Below are positions 26,061 to 35,978 of a stretch of 64,000 nt of DNA, in pieces; the stretch's first letter is position 1, and the number at the start of each line of letters is the position of its first letter. Origin of the DNA: Chryseolinea sp. Lineage in GTDB: Bacteria > Bacteroidota > Bacteroidia > Cytophagales > Cyclobacteriaceae. The notes beneath the pieces were generated by a model. It saw only the letters and a program-made list of their open reading frames with translations, was not told the origin of the DNA and searched no databases. The stretch is taken from positions 1-64,000 of the forward strand of contig JAICGJ010000002.1 of the NCBI GenBank assembly GCA_025923195.1, in the 5' to 3' direction. The translations under genes and the position numbers were made by a program.

Positions 26061-28599
26061 ATTCCTTCTTTTCTTTTGATGAAGCTTTGGTTTTCTTGAC
26101 TTTGACAGTCAGGATATCGCCTTTTCCGTCATAGTCAGCGTAGATGGTACCGCCTTCTTCTATTTCACCTTTCAGGATTTCCTCAGCTACGGGATCCTCC
26201 AGATATTTTTGGATGGCCCGGTTCAAAGGACGTGCACCAAATTGCTGATCATATCCTTTTTCAGCCAGGAAATCCTTTGCCTTGTCGCTCAACTCAACAT
26301 TGTATCCCAATTGAATGATGCGATCAAAAAGCTTGCGAAGTGTTATATCGATAATCTTGTGAATATGCTCCCGTTGCAAGGAGTTAAACACAATCAAATC
26401 GTCAAGCCGATTTAGGAATTCCGGGCTGAACGCTCGCTTCAATGCATTTTGGATCGTGCTCTTCATGTTTTCATCATCACTCTGCCGTTTTGCAGCTGAT
26501 GCGAATCCAATGCCCGATCCGAAGTCCTTCAAATCACGAACTCCGATGTTTGAAGTCATGATGATTATGGTGTTTCGAAAATCCACGCGACGACCCAGCC
26601 CATCAGTCAGAATACCGTCGTCAAGTACTTGCAACAGGATATTGAACACATCGGGGTGAGCTTTTTCAATTTCATCAAGAAGCACAACTGAATAAGGTTT
26701 GCGCCTTACCTTTTCAGTGAGTTGCCCACCTTCTTCGTACCCGACATAACCTGGAGGCGCACCAACTAGGCGCGACACGGAAAATTTCTCCATGTATTCG
26801 CTCATATCAATGCGTACTAGGGAATCGTCCTTGTCAAAGAGATATGTTGCGAGGACTTTTGCCAGTTCGGTTTTTCCAACACCAGTAGGACCCAGAAAAA
26901 TGAACGAGCCAATCGGCTTCTTAGGGTCCTTCAATCCAACTCTAGTCCGTTGAATTGCTTTTGTTAACTTTTTGATCGCTTCTTCCTGGCCAATAACCTT
27001 TGCGTTGAGCTCCTCGGCCATATTCAGAAGCTTGTTGCTTTCCTTCTGTGCAATTCTGTTTGTAGGAATACCTGTCATCATACCCACCACATCAGCAACA
27101 TTATCTTCTGTTACCGTATATTTTTCAGTGCGGGTCTTCTCTTCCCACTTAGTTTTCGCAATATCAAGTTGCTCAATCAGTTTCTTTTCCCTGTCGCGAA
27201 GCTGAGCCGCTTCCTCGTATTTCTGGCTCTTCACGACGCGATTCTTTTCCTTTTTAACTTCTTCTATCGCTTCTTCGAACTTCACAATATCTTCCGGCAC
27301 ATGAATGTTGTTGATGTGCACGCGGGCTCCGGCTTCATCCAAGACGTCAATAGCCTTGTCGGGAAGATACCGGTCGCTTATATAACGGTCAGACAACTTC
27401 ACACATGCTTCGATCGCTTCCTTCGTGTAAATCACGTGATGATGATCTTCATATTTCTCCTTAATATTTTCGAGGATCTGAATTGTCTCTTCAGGCGTTG
27501 TCGAATCAACCAAGACCATTTGGAATCTTCGTGCTAGCGCTCCATCTTTTTCTATATACTGACGGTATTCGTCGAGCGTCGTTGCCCCAATGCATTGTAT
27601 TTCCCCGCGGGCAAGCGCAGGCTTAAACATGTTTGAGGCATCTAAAGATCCGGAAGCGCCCCCAGCACCTACGATAGTGTGAAGTTCATCGATAAACAAG
27701 ATGACATCTGGAGATTTTTCAAGCTCGTTCATCACGGCCTTCATTCTTTCCTCGAACTGACCTCTGTATTTTGTGCCCGCTACTAAAGACGCAAGATCCA
27801 GTGTCACAACGCGTTTGCCGAATAAGACCCGTGATACTTTCTTCTGAATGATTCGAAGGGCAAGGCCTTCGGCAATTGCTGTCTTACCTACGCCAGGCTC
27901 ACCAATGAGGATGGGATTATTTTTCTTTCGTCTGGAGAGTATCTGGGCCACGCGTTCAATTTCTTTCTCACGACCAACAATAGGATCCAATCTGTTGTCT
28001 TCCGCCAGACGAGTCAAATCCCGGCCAAAGTTATCCAACACCGGTGTGCGAGATTTTTCAGCTCCTTTCTTCTCCTTACCTGGATTTCCAGCGCCGGCGC
28101 TTCCAAATATTTTTGATGAGTCATCGTCCGGGTCATCTGTATCCTGAGATGCCATCGGACCTTCATTTTGGTACTCCAGCATCTCCTTGACTGTCTCATA
28201 ATTCACGTCAAATTTGTTGAGAATTTGAGTTCCCAAGTTATCCTGGTCGCGCAGGATCGACAGCAAGAGATGTTCGGTCCCGATCAGTTGGGCTTTAAAT
28301 ATCTTAGCTTCCAGGTAAGTTATTTTCAAAACCTTCTCGGAAGCTTTTGTTAACGGAATATTCGCAAGGTTTTTTATCTGATGTGTGGCGGTGCCTTTGG
28401 AAATTTTTTCTATTTCATTTCGAAGTTCATCCAGCGGCACACCCAATTTCTTCAGCACGCCAACTGCCACGCCTTCTCCCTCCCGAACCATGCCCAAGAC
28501 AAGGTGTTCAGTGCCTATATAATCGTGGCCGAGGCGTAGCGCTTCTTCCCTGCTAAGTGAGATTACCTCTTTGACCCGATTGGAAAATTTTGCTTCCAT
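26059..28599 (-). CDS. clpC: ATP-dependent Clp protease ATPase subunit ClpC
   Basis: An AAA+ unfoldase of 846 residues that feeds proteins to ClpP. Two Clp-N repeats (1-145) are followed by AAA domain 1 (Walker A GEPGVGKT at 233-240), a middle coiled coil with a UVR-like segment ([18 protein letters not shown]), AAA domain 2 (GPTGVGKT) and the C-terminal small domain. The acidic, Gly-rich linker at 150-185 is typical of Bacteroidota ClpC. Its own promoter is likely: a 7/8 match TACATTTA lies about 30 bases before the ATG. Confidence 0.95.
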   Translation of the reverse strand: MEAKFSNRVKEVISLSREEALRLGHDYIGTEHLVLGMVREGEGVAVGVLKKLGVPLDELRNEIEKISKGTATHQIKNLANIPLTKASEKVLKITYLEAKIFKAQLIGTEHLLLSILRDQDNLGTQILNKFDVNYETVKEMLEYQNEGPMASQDTDDPDDDSSKIFGSAGAGNPGKEKKGAEKSRTPVLDNFGRDLTRLAEDNRLDPIVGREKEIERVAQILSRRKKNNPILIGEPGVGKTAIAEGLALRIIQKKVSRVLFGKRVVTLDLASLVAGTKYRGQFEERMKAVMNELEKSPDVILFIDELHTIVGAGGASGSLDASNMFKPALARGEIQCIGATTLDEYRQYIEKDGALARRFQMVLVDSTTPEETIQILENIKEKYEDHHHVIYTKEAIEACVKLSDRYISDRYLPDKAIDVLDEAGARVHINNIHVPEDIVKFEEAIEEVKKEKNRVVKSQKYEEAAQLRDREKKLIEQLDIAKTKWEEKTRTEKYTVTEDNVADVVGMMTGIPTNRIAQKESNKLLNMAEELNAKVIGQEEAIKKLTKAIQRTRVGLKDPKKPIGSFIFLGPTGVGKTELAKVLATYLFDKDDSLVRIDMSEYMEKFSVSRLVGAPPGYVGYEEGGQLTEKVRRKPYSVVLLDEIEKAHPDVFNILLQVLDDGILTDGLGRRVDFRNTIIIMTSNIGVRDLKDFGSGIGFASAAKRQSDDENMKSTIQNALKRAFSPEFLNRLDDLIVFNSLQREHIHKIIDITLRKLFDRIIQLGYNVELSDKAKDFLAEKGYDQQFGARPLNRAIQKYLEDPVAEEILKGEIEEGGTIYADYDGKGDILTVKVKKTKASSKEKKE

Positions 28600-28702
28600 A
28601 GAAGTACAATATGAATGATTAATGTAAATGTAAAGTTTTTTGTGCGTTCAATGCTATCTATCCCTGAAGATTAAATATCGATAAAAAAACACACTCCACT
28701 TT

Positions 28703-29335
28703 CTATTTGTTCATTTTCTGAATTGCTGATGCCTGTACAAGACTTGAAGCTCCCGGTCCTTCACAAAATACCAAATCGATAAGGCTTAAGTTCTCTACAA
28801 ACGTATTGCCAAATACTTGATTATACATTACGGGGTAATAAAATTGATGACATTGTTCCAATTTCTTAGCGTTTATAGCGGATCGGAGGTCTAAAACCTG
28901 ACCTGGTACATTTTGGGTGTAATGTTCCGTTTCCTTTATTGGCATATCCCATTTCAGCCATTTGAGACACATTGACAGCAACTGATAATTAAATTCGTAA
29001 AGAAATCTCATCTTTTGAAACAGGGTATCATGCAAGTCATCGGCATAGTGGTCGAAGAAAGCCGCCTTACCATAAGCGGACTGAACAGTACGCCAGTGGT
29101 TGTTTAACCATTTTTGGGTAAAGTCTAAACGAACTTCCGTGATCACCATTTTACGGTGGGTGATGACCGGTATCACCAATTGCGCGGGACCATTGGCGGT
29201 ATTGATCCGGCAACGGTTTCTGTACGTCTGTTTCACATAATGTTCATATCGCTCTAATAAAATGTCGTCGGCGGATTGGACGGCGGCAAAGTAGGCGATG
29301 CAGGGCAAATAATGTGCTTCAATAAGTGCTGTCAA
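28703..29335 (-). CDS. WbqC family protein
   Basis: The protein has 210 residues with the family's start LIEAHYLPCIAYFAAV and the internal HYADDLHDTLFQKMRFLYEFN region. WbqC proteins occur in surface-polysaccharide clusters and, in Bacteroidota, often beside lepB (not seen here). The biochemical role is not established. The start is TTG at 29335: upstream codons stay open for 30 more residues without any Met, and family members begin about here. The 177 bases before it, up to the ABC exporter gene, show no further gene. Confidence 0.8.
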   Translation of the reverse strand: MTALIEAHYLPCIAYFAAVQSADDILLERYEHYVKQTYRNRCRINTANGPAQLVIPVITHRKMVITEVRLDFTQKWLNNHWRTVQSAYGKAAFFDHYADDLHDTLFQKMRFLYEFNYQLLSMCLKWLKWDMPIKETEHYTQNVPGQVLDLRSAINAKKLEQCHQFYYPVMYNQVFGNTFVENLSLIDLVFCEGPGASSLVQASAIQKMNK

Positions 29336-29512
29336 GTCGTAATCCGATGCAAAATGCCGGAAGTTATCAGTATTGGTTAAGAATTGAAAATTGCTTTCCT
29401 GTGGTTTTATGTCACAGTTCTCTTTTTATCCGAATTTCTAATCAATACCTTGGTCGCCAATCACCGAACCATTAAAAATAGAATTCGTTTACCCTGCAGT
29501 TAGCCAATTGGA

Positions 29513-31324
29513 ATGAAGGAGTTAAAATATCTCAATAAGTATTTGATCAAATACAAATGGCACCTGGTCTTGGGGACGCTCTTTGTCATCATTTCGAATA
29601 TATTTCAAATCATTCCAGGTCCGCTGGTCCGCCTTTCCATCGACCTGGTGGTCGACAACATCCGATTGTATCAATCTTTTGCAGGCACTGATCTGCAGGC
29701 AGACTTTTTCAAAGTCTTCGCTTTCGGTATCCTGGTTTATGCAAGTTTGATTTTGTTAATGGCATTCCTTCGCGGTATCTTTTTATACTTCGTGCGACAG
29801 ACGCTCATCGTAATGTCTAGATTGATTGAGTTCGATCTGAAAAATGAAATTTTTGAACACTATCAGGTCCTACCACTAAGTTTTTACAGAAGAAACAACA
29901 CCGGCGATTTGATGAACAGGATCTCAGAAGACGTTGGTCGTGTCCGCATGTACCTGGGTCCAGCGATCATGTATGGATTGACCCTCGTGACGCTCTTTAT
30001 GATGCTTATCCCTTTCATGTTTAGGATAAGTCCAGAGCTTACTTGGTATGCCCTCAGCCCATTGCCATTATTGTCGCTAAGCATCTTTCTAGTCAATAAT
30101 AAGGTGGAAAGAAGAGCTGAACAAATCCAACAGAGCCAATCGAAGTTGTCGACTTTTGTCCAGGAAGCATTTAGCGGGATCCGGGTCCTGAAGTCGTTTA
30201 ACCGCGAGCACGAGTCTATCGCAAGGTTTAACGAGGAAACCGAACACTACCGAAAACAGTCCCTAAGACTCACCAAGGTGCAATCATTGTTTTTCCCATT
30301 GATCATGGGACTGATCGGTCTCAGTACCATCCTGACTGTATATGCGGGTAGCGCAGAGGTGATTCGGGGAGACCTGACCTTTGGAAATATTGCAGAATTC
30401 ATTATTTACGTCAACTTGCTGACTTGGCCAGTCACGTCCCTGGGATGGACAACCAGTCTAGTTCAACGCGCGGAAGTTTCGCAGAAGAGAATTAACGAGT
30501 TCTTAAAGACCAAAACAAACATCACCTCTGAAAGGGAGTTGGTTCGCGAAATAAACGGGAAGGTGGAGTTCAAGAATGTGAGTTTCACTTATCCCGATAC
30601 CGGTATAAAGGCCTTGCAAGATATTTCATTCACCATTAACCCGGGCGAATCGCTGGCCATTATCGGAACAACAGGTTCCGGCAAAAGCACCGTGTCAAAT
30701 CTAGTCTCGCGCCTATATGATGTTCGGGATGGAGAAATAATGATTGATGATATTCCTATTTCGCACTACAATCTCAATTCCTTGCGTAGTCAGATAGGTT
30801 ATGTGCCTCAGGACGTCTTTCTTTTTAGCGACACCATCTTAAACAACATAGGTTTTGGTATCAAAGCCCCGGATGAGCAGAAAATAGTTCAGGCGGCAAA
30901 AGATGCCGATGTCTATGAAAATATTATGCGCTTCCCGCAAGGTTTTAACACGCGGGTAGGGGAGCGTGGGATAACTCTATCTGGTGGTCAGAAGCAGCGG
31001 GTCTCTATTGCACGCGCCATCGTTCGCGAACCGAAAATACTTATGCTGGATGACGCCTTATCTGCTGTAGATACAAAAACAGAGAACAACATTCTGAACA
31101 GCATGAAACGGATCATGGAAGGCAGGACCACCATTATTATCTCTCACCGCGTTTCATCCGCGAAACTAGCAAATAAGATTATTGTACTTATAGATGGCCG
31201 TATTGCCGAAGAAGGTACGCACGAATCGTTGCTAATGAAAGAAGGGCTTTACAAAGATCTGTTTGAAAAACAAGGCCAGCTGGATACTGCAGCTAAAGAA
31301 TCTGAATCAGAAAACGTACCGTAA
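29513..31324 (+). CDS. ABC exporter half-transporter with degenerate catalytic site
   Basis: A fused permease-ATPase of 603 residues: six membrane helices (about 18-320) and one ATPase domain (350-590). Walker A is GTTGSGKS (385-392) and the signature LSGGQ is at 489-493. In Walker B (ILMLDDALSAVD) the catalytic Glu is replaced by Asp514. This is the pattern of the degenerate half of heterodimeric exporters such as TM287/288. The matching half is probably the ABC gene at 32116-33888. The substrate (lipid, drug or peptide) cannot be told. The end overlaps the convergent outer-membrane gene by 18 bases. Confidence 0.9.
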   Translation: MKELKYLNKYLIKYKWHLVLGTLFVIISNIFQIIPGPLVRLSIDLVVDNIRLYQSFAGTDLQADFFKVFAFGILVYASLILLMAFLRGIFLYFVRQTLIVMSRLIEFDLKNEIFEHYQVLPLSFYRRNNTGDLMNRISEDVGRVRMYLGPAIMYGLTLVTLFMMLIPFMFRISPELTWYALSPLPLLSLSIFLVNNKVERRAEQIQQSQSKLSTFVQEAFSGIRVLKSFNREHESIARFNEETEHYRKQSLRLTKVQSLFFPLIMGLIGLSTILTVYAGSAEVIRGDLTFGNIAEFIIYVNLLTWPVTSLGWTTSLVQRAEVSQKRINEFLKTKTNITSERELVREINGKVEFKNVSFTYPDTGIKALQDISFTINPGESLAIIGTTGSGKSTVSNLVSRLYDVRDGEIMIDDIPISHYNLNSLRSQIGYVPQDVFLFSDTILNNIGFGIKAPDEQKIVQAAKDADVYENIMRFPQGFNTRVGERGITLSGGQKQRVSIARAIVREPKILMLDDALSAVDTKTENNILNSMKRIMEGRTTIIISHRVSSAKLANKIIVLIDGRIAEEGTHESLLMKEGLYKDLFEKQGQLDTAAKESESENVP

Positions 31325-32047
31325 TCCAACCCCGCCTTCGAAGCGTGTCCATCCAGGGTCCGCCATGACGTCGGTAAAATATTCCAGTTCCATGAAAGCA
31401 GAAATCGGTATCTTGAAGTAAGCGTACTCAATGCCCATAACGGCTTGTGGACCCATCGTGAAACGGGATCTGTCTATCCGGCCGAATTTCTTATCATCGC
31501 CCATACTTTCCATGTATGTATAATCATACTGAATTTTTGTACTCTTCCATTCCCACCCGACACCTACGTAGAATTGCAACCCGGGAGAAATAGGTTCAAC
31601 GTTTACGTGATATAAGAGCTTGACTTCGGCAATCAGGTCAGATTTAACCTTATGCGTATAATATTCTATAGAGTCTTCTCCGTTTAAGAACTCCTTTATT
31701 TCTAGTTCCTCATAAAACTTCTCTGCATAATATCGGTTGTACAGACCACTCGATACCTTACCAATATCCGCCACGATTGCAAACTTTTTATTGGCGTAAT
31801 ACTTATAGGTAATGGCAAATGGATCACCAAGTTTCAGTCCGATGCCATGGTAAGGATATTTGCTATTTTCAAAAATCGGACAAACGGTTTTTGCTTTTGC
31901 ACCACGGACGCGTGCAGCGGAATGATTATGCCGCTCGCGGGTATACATACTCTTACCGCCGTTATAAATGCGCGCTTTTTGAGCCATTAAGAACTCAGCA
32001 CTGAACAGGCAAAAAATGAATAAAACAACCTTTTTAGAAAAGTGCAT
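31307..32047 (-). CDS. Putative outer-membrane beta-barrel protein
   Basis: The protein has 246 residues, with a signal peptide ending AEFLMAQ (about residue 20). It then shows alternating-pattern beta strands with many aromatics (KYYANKKFAIVADIG, LQFYVGVGWEWKST) and a C-terminal Phe (GLRYVF), the usual barrel signal. It resembles small porin-like OmpW/outer-membrane proteins of Bacteroidota but no named family is recognised. It lies between two ABC exporter halves, convergent with the first. I used the ATG at 32047; the earlier in-frame ATG at 32068 would add seven residues before the signal peptide. Confidence 0.6.
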   Translation of the reverse strand: MHFSKKVVLFIFCLFSAEFLMAQKARIYNGGKSMYTRERHNHSAARVRGAKAKTVCPIFENSKYPYHGIGLKLGDPFAITYKYYANKKFAIVADIGKVSSGLYNRYYAEKFYEELEIKEFLNGEDSIEYYTHKVKSDLIAEVKLLYHVNVEPISPGLQFYVGVGWEWKSTKIQYDYTYMESMGDDKKFGRIDRSRFTMGPQAVMGIEYAYFKIPISAFMELEYFTDVMADPGWTRFEGGVGLRYVF

Positions 32048-32115
32048 TTGGCAGTAAATATACAGCATTTGCGGGGGATGACCTCGAAATCAACTGTCAC
32101 TGAGCGATTTTGGCT

Positions 32116-33888
32116 TTAAACAAACTCTTTATACTGCATTTTATGGAGTTGCGAATAAAATCCCTCCTGCAACAGCAATTCCTCGTGCTTGCCGACTTCC
32201 TTAATTTCGCCGTGATCCAGGACAATGATTTTATTGGCTTTTTGAATAGTTGAAAGACGGTGTGCAATTACTATGGACGTCCTGCCACTCATCATCTTTT
32301 CGATCGCTTGCTGAATCATTTCCTCCGTTTCACTGTCGACCGATGAAGTTGCCTCATCCAATATCAGGATCTTTGGATTGTATACCATTGCGCGAATAAA
32401 AGAGATAAGCTGCCTTTGCCCTACCGATAACGTTGCGCCCCGCTCCATTACGTTGTATTGCAACTTGCCAGGCAATCGCTCGATAAATTTACGGGCACTG
32501 ACCAAGTCGGCAGCACGCCAGACCATCTCCTCCGTTACCTCCGGGTTGCCGAGCGTGATGTTTTTAAAAATGGTATCCGAGAAGAGAAATACATCCTGTA
32601 GAACGACACCAATGTTTCTTCTAAGTGCCCCAAGTTCATATTCGTTAATATCGATGCCATCCACCTGAATCGATCCTCTATTGATCTCGTAAAACCGGTT
32701 CAGCAAGTTTATGATGGATGATTTTCCGGCTCCTGTAGCTCCTACCAGCGCAATGGTCTCGCCGGGTCTGATGTCAAGGTTTATATCCTTCAACACATAT
32801 TCCGAATCATTATAGGCAAACCAGACATGAGTGAATTTGACTTGTCCATTTACATGAGCAGGTTTGTAAGTCCCGTTTTTCTGCACGTCCTCTGTTGCGT
32901 CCAACAAATTCAAAATCCGCGATGAACTGACGATACCCATCTGCAGCGTATTGTATCGATCAGCTATCATTCGTATTGGCCGAAAGAACATTTGAATGTA
33001 CATTATGAAAGCAATCAACTTTCCAATGGTGATTCCGGTTTCGTCAAAATTTATAACTCCTTTGGCTCCATACCACACCAACAATCCAATTCCTGCGGCA
33101 GCAATAATTTCGGCTACAGGGAAATAGATTGAGTAATAAAGAACAGATCTCAGGTTGGCTCGTTTGTGTTCCTCGTTTATCTCATTGAATTTTTCGAATT
33201 CCCTTTTCTCGCTGCCGAATATCTGAACGATGTTCATACCCGTGATGTGTTCCTGCACAAAGGTGTTTAGATTAGCCACAGCGTTGCGCACGTCATTGAA
33301 CGTGACTTTTATTTTTTCTTTAAAGATATAGGTGCTTATCAACAGCAAGGGTAGCGTTGACAAACTCAACAGCGCCAACCTCCAATCCTGATAAAACATA
33401 AAACCAAGAATAAAAATAATTTGAAGTAAATCGCCCACCATAGCAGCAAGTCCTTCACTGAAGACATCTGACAAAGTCTCTACATCCGAAATGGTGCGTG
33501 TCACAAGGCGTCCAATGGGCGTCTTATCAAAGAATTTTAACCTAAGCCTGACTATATGTTGGTAGAGCCTGTTGCGTATGTCACGGATAACCTGTTGCCC
33601 AAGCCACCCTGACAGGTAAGTGTGGACGTACTGGGCAAGTGAATGGAACACCAACAATGCCAGTAGAATGATCATCATCCAGACCATCCCGTTATAGTCG
33701 CCTGCAGCAACATCGTTGTCCAAGGTGTACTGTATAAGGATTGGCCTGGTAGGAGCCAACACACCCAGGATGATCGTGAGCAAAACGACACTTATGAATC
33801 TGCCCTTGTAAGGCATTACGAACTTCATCAGTCGTGAAAGGACTGACCAGTCGATAATATTACCACTGCTGACTTTTTCCTTCTCCAC
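32116..33888 (-). CDS. ABC exporter half-transporter with canonical catalytic Glu
   Basis: The protein has 590 residues: six membrane helices (about 30-310), Walker A GATGAGKS (383-390), Walker B ILILDE with E512 intact, and a deviating signature LSVGQ (487-491, Val for the second Gly). Its intact Walker B and altered signature are the mirror image of the ABC gene at 29513-31324, so together they would make one active and one degenerate ATP site. The start is GTG. truA lies 48 bases upstream on the same strand. Confidence 0.9.
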   Translation of the reverse strand: MEKEKVSSGNIIDWSVLSRLMKFVMPYKGRFISVVLLTIILGVLAPTRPILIQYTLDNDVAAGDYNGMVWMMIILLALLVFHSLAQYVHTYLSGWLGQQVIRDIRNRLYQHIVRLRLKFFDKTPIGRLVTRTISDVETLSDVFSEGLAAMVGDLLQIIFILGFMFYQDWRLALLSLSTLPLLLISTYIFKEKIKVTFNDVRNAVANLNTFVQEHITGMNIVQIFGSEKREFEKFNEINEEHKRANLRSVLYYSIYFPVAEIIAAAGIGLLVWYGAKGVINFDETGITIGKLIAFIMYIQMFFRPIRMIADRYNTLQMGIVSSSRILNLLDATEDVQKNGTYKPAHVNGQVKFTHVWFAYNDSEYVLKDINLDIRPGETIALVGATGAGKSSIINLLNRFYEINRGSIQVDGIDINEYELGALRRNIGVVLQDVFLFSDTIFKNITLGNPEVTEEMVWRAADLVSARKFIERLPGKLQYNVMERGATLSVGQRQLISFIRAMVYNPKILILDEATSSVDSETEEMIQQAIEKMMSGRTSIVIAHRLSTIQKANKIIVLDHGEIKEVGKHEELLLQEGFYSQLHKMQYKEFV

Positions 33889-33935
33889 CTATTCTACGCT
33901 GAGTTTGTTGATGTCATGATTATACGTTGATCGTC

Positions 33936-34685
33936 TCACTCGCGGATAAAAACCTGAGGAGGATATTTCACTTTTGTTAAATAGAGTCCATAGGGCGGTA
34001 CATTGGCACCTGCCTTTTTCCGGTCCTTGCTATGTATGATCACCTGGAATTCTTTCAGAGAGGTTTTTCCGGTCCCCACATCTAATAACGTACCTACAAC
34101 AGCTCTAACCATTCCTCTCAAAAACCGATTTGCAGTTATCGTGAACTCAAGCAGATCCCCATCTATGCGCCATTCTGCTTTTTTGACGGTACAAAGAAAA
34201 TGATTTACATCCGTTTTTACTTTGCTAAAGCATTGAAAATCATGCTCGCCTGATAACATCCCGGCAGCCACATTCATTTGCTTAACATCCAAAACTTTAA
34301 AATAATGCCAGGCCAGTCCCTCCAGAAAAGGGTTTTTCTTCCTGGTAATTCGATATCGATAAGACCTCTCGACGGCATCATGACGGGCGCTGACGCCGTC
34401 CCTCACTTTTCGAATACTCTGGATGGAAATGTCTTTTGGCAGAAAGGAGTTTAAGCGCAGGATAAGATCCCGTTGATCAAAATCCTTGGATATATCGACA
34501 TGGAAAAACTGTTGTTCACAATGTACGCCTGCATCCGTCCGGCTACTACCTGCTACAGAAACGGCGGTTCTAAGCATTTTTTCGAGAACCTCCTCCATAA
34601 CGGCTTGAACACCCAACGCGTTAGTCTGACTCTGCCAGCCAGCATAATTCTTACCGTTATATGCGATTTCAAAAAAGTATCTCAT
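33936..34685 (-). CDS. truA: tRNA pseudouridine synthase A
   Basis: The protein has 249 residues. It isomerises uridines at positions 38-40 of tRNA. The catalytic Asp is D51 in GSSRTDAGVH; the N-terminus FFEIAYNGKNYAGWQSQ and the NRFLRGMVRAVVGTLLDVG region are typical TruA. The ATG at 34685 is chosen because MRYFFEIAYNG is the conserved family start; the earlier start at 34715 adds unconserved residues. It is divergent from the DUF4293 gene, a pairing I recall as common in Bacteroidota. Confidence 0.95.
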   Translation of the reverse strand: MRYFFEIAYNGKNYAGWQSQTNALGVQAVMEEVLEKMLRTAVSVAGSSRTDAGVHCEQQFFHVDISKDFDQRDLILRLNSFLPKDISIQSIRKVRDGVSARHDAVERSYRYRITRKKNPFLEGLAWHYFKVLDVKQMNVAAGMLSGEHDFQCFSKVKTDVNHFLCTVKKAEWRIDGDLLEFTITANRFLRGMVRAVVGTLLDVGTGKTSLKEFQVIIHSKDRKKAGANVPPYGLYLTKVKYPPQVFIRE

Positions 34686-34746
34686 GAACGCGGGGCATGC
34701 TAATTTGACTTGCAAAAAAGTTCGAAAGTGTAATCTTTAATTTTAG

Positions 34747-34754
34747 TTACTTTG
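34747..34754 (+). promoter_or_regulatory. Putative -7 element for the DUF4293 gene
   Basis: TTACTTTG (7/8 match to TAnnTTTG), followed by CGCC, lies 23 bases before the ATG at 34778. The context TTTGCGC recurs before atpB. Confidence 0.35.
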
Positions 34755-34777
34755 CGCCAAGTTAAAGCAACACGCTT

Positions 34778-35242
34778 ATGTGGCAAAGAATCCAAACTGT
34801 ATTTCTGGTCATTGCAATAATAACTTTATTAACATCCATATTCATGCCCATTTGGACAAACAGAGATGCCGGAGGACAAACTCATGTCTTATACGCCCTG
34901 CATTATTCCATTAAAGAAAACGATGAGCAAACCACGGCGTATTTTCCTTACTCTTTAACGGCGGTATTTGCCATCGCCTCAGTAACAATTGCGTTTATTG
35001 AGATCGGAAAATTCAAGAACCGAATGCTGCAAATGAAGCTGGGTGCCCTGAATTCTCTTTTCCTGGTGGCGACGATAGGATGTGCGTTGTATTTCGCAAG
35101 TCAATTGATAAAGACGCACCAAGGAGGTCAGTATGGGCTAGGAATGTGGCTCCCGGGATTGGCTGTATTGTGCAATCTTCTTGCTAACCGCTTCATTCGA
35201 AAGGATGAGAAGCTGGTGCGCGATTCGGAAAGGCTACGATAA
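34778..35242 (+). CDS. DUF4293 membrane protein
   Basis: The protein has 154 residues with four predicted membrane helices (about 6-26, 57-75, 84-104, 116-140) and the family start MWQRIQTVFLVIA. The C-terminus ends in a charged tail (FIRKDEKLVRDSERLR). DUF4293 is a Bacteroidota family of unknown role. Neighbourhood gives no hint beyond the truA pairing. Confidence 0.8.
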   Translation: MWQRIQTVFLVIAIITLLTSIFMPIWTNRDAGGQTHVLYALHYSIKENDEQTTAYFPYSLTAVFAIASVTIAFIEIGKFKNRMLQMKLGALNSLFLVATIGCALYFASQLIKTHQGGQYGLGMWLPGLAVLCNLLANRFIRKDEKLVRDSERLR

Positions 35243-35374
35243 CATACAGGCGTAATGCAATAATTCTCGCGTACTACGTACATTCACGCCCCGAGTTGCG
35301 CTGATCGGTCAACAAATTTTTTTGTGCAACCATTTTTGACGGTTTTAGTATAAGGTGTCTATAACCTCAAAATC

Positions 35375-35842
35375 ATGAAAAAATATTTGGTTGGCATTCT
35401 TCTATTTGCAGCCTCAACATCAACTTCAATTGCACAGGAATACCGGATCATCACCACTATCGAATCGATCGTTCCCATGGGAATCGGACGGTCCCGGATT
35501 CTCGATCACAAGACTTCTGAAGACTATAAACCCCTCACCACAGAGAGAACTGATGGAAGGAAGTCGGAACAATCGGATGTAAAAAGGGAGAATATCAGGA
35601 TTGAGAATTTTGAAGAGACCAAACTCCTGAACTTCTATAGCGGTGCGGGCATTAACTTTCAGAATATTTCGTCAAATGACGCAGTGGTATCTTCTAAGCT
35701 TTCAACTATGGCCCAGGAGGGATGGGAATTGGCCTTTGTGACGAGTGGCGTAGAGAGCGACTCCGGCCAGACCGATGGCAATGGCATTTTCATCACGCGT
35801 TATGTCTTTAAACGCTCCACTGTCCAGGCAAAACAATATTAA
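35375..35842 (+). CDS. Secreted DUF4177-like hypothetical protein
   Basis: The protein has 155 residues: a signal peptide ending TSIAQ (about residue 20), a charged middle part, then a C-terminal segment LSTMAQEGWELAFVTSG followed by ITRYVFKR, which matches the 'L...EGWELV...YVFKR' pattern of DUF4177-type small proteins. Its role is unknown. The gene stands alone: no clear promoter or ribosome-binding site was found in the 132 bases before it, and a terminator follows. Confidence 0.65.
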   Translation: MKKYLVGILLFAASTSTSIAQEYRIITTIESIVPMGIGRSRILDHKTSEDYKPLTTERTDGRKSEQSDVKRENIRIENFEETKLLNFYSGAGINFQNISSNDAVVSSKLSTMAQEGWELAFVTSGVESDSGQTDGNGIFITRYVFKRSTVQAKQY

Positions 35843-35903
35843 GCGCCAGAATCTGATCAAGGCCTGCCAACCTGACACACCAAACATCTTGGAATAACTT
35901 TTG

Positions 35904-35930
35904 AAAGCCCTGCCCCTCGCGGGGCTTTTT
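35904..35930 (+). terminator. Terminator after the DUF4177-like gene
   Basis: The stem AAAGCCC / GGGCTTT, or the tighter GCCCC-tcgc-GGGGC inside it, is followed by TTTTT. The next T-rich bases form the possible htpG -7 element, so terminator and promoter abut. Confidence 0.75.
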
Positions 35931-35931
35931 A

Positions 35932-35939
35932 TATTTTTG
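35932..35939 (+). promoter_or_regulatory. Putative -7 element for htpG
   Basis: TATTTTTG, an exact TAnnTTTG, starts two bases after the hairpin's T-run and lies 39 bases before the htpG ATG. No TTG at the right spacing; the hairpin occupies the -33 region. Confidence 0.35.
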
Positions 35940-35978
35940 CCCTGGTAATCTAAACTTTTAACCTGAAAACGAAACAAT

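Noticed and set aside
29336-29430. Upstream extension of the WbqC gene
   Set aside because: The frame stays open for about 30 codons but has no ATG, GTG or TTG, and family members start at the LIEAHYLPC region.
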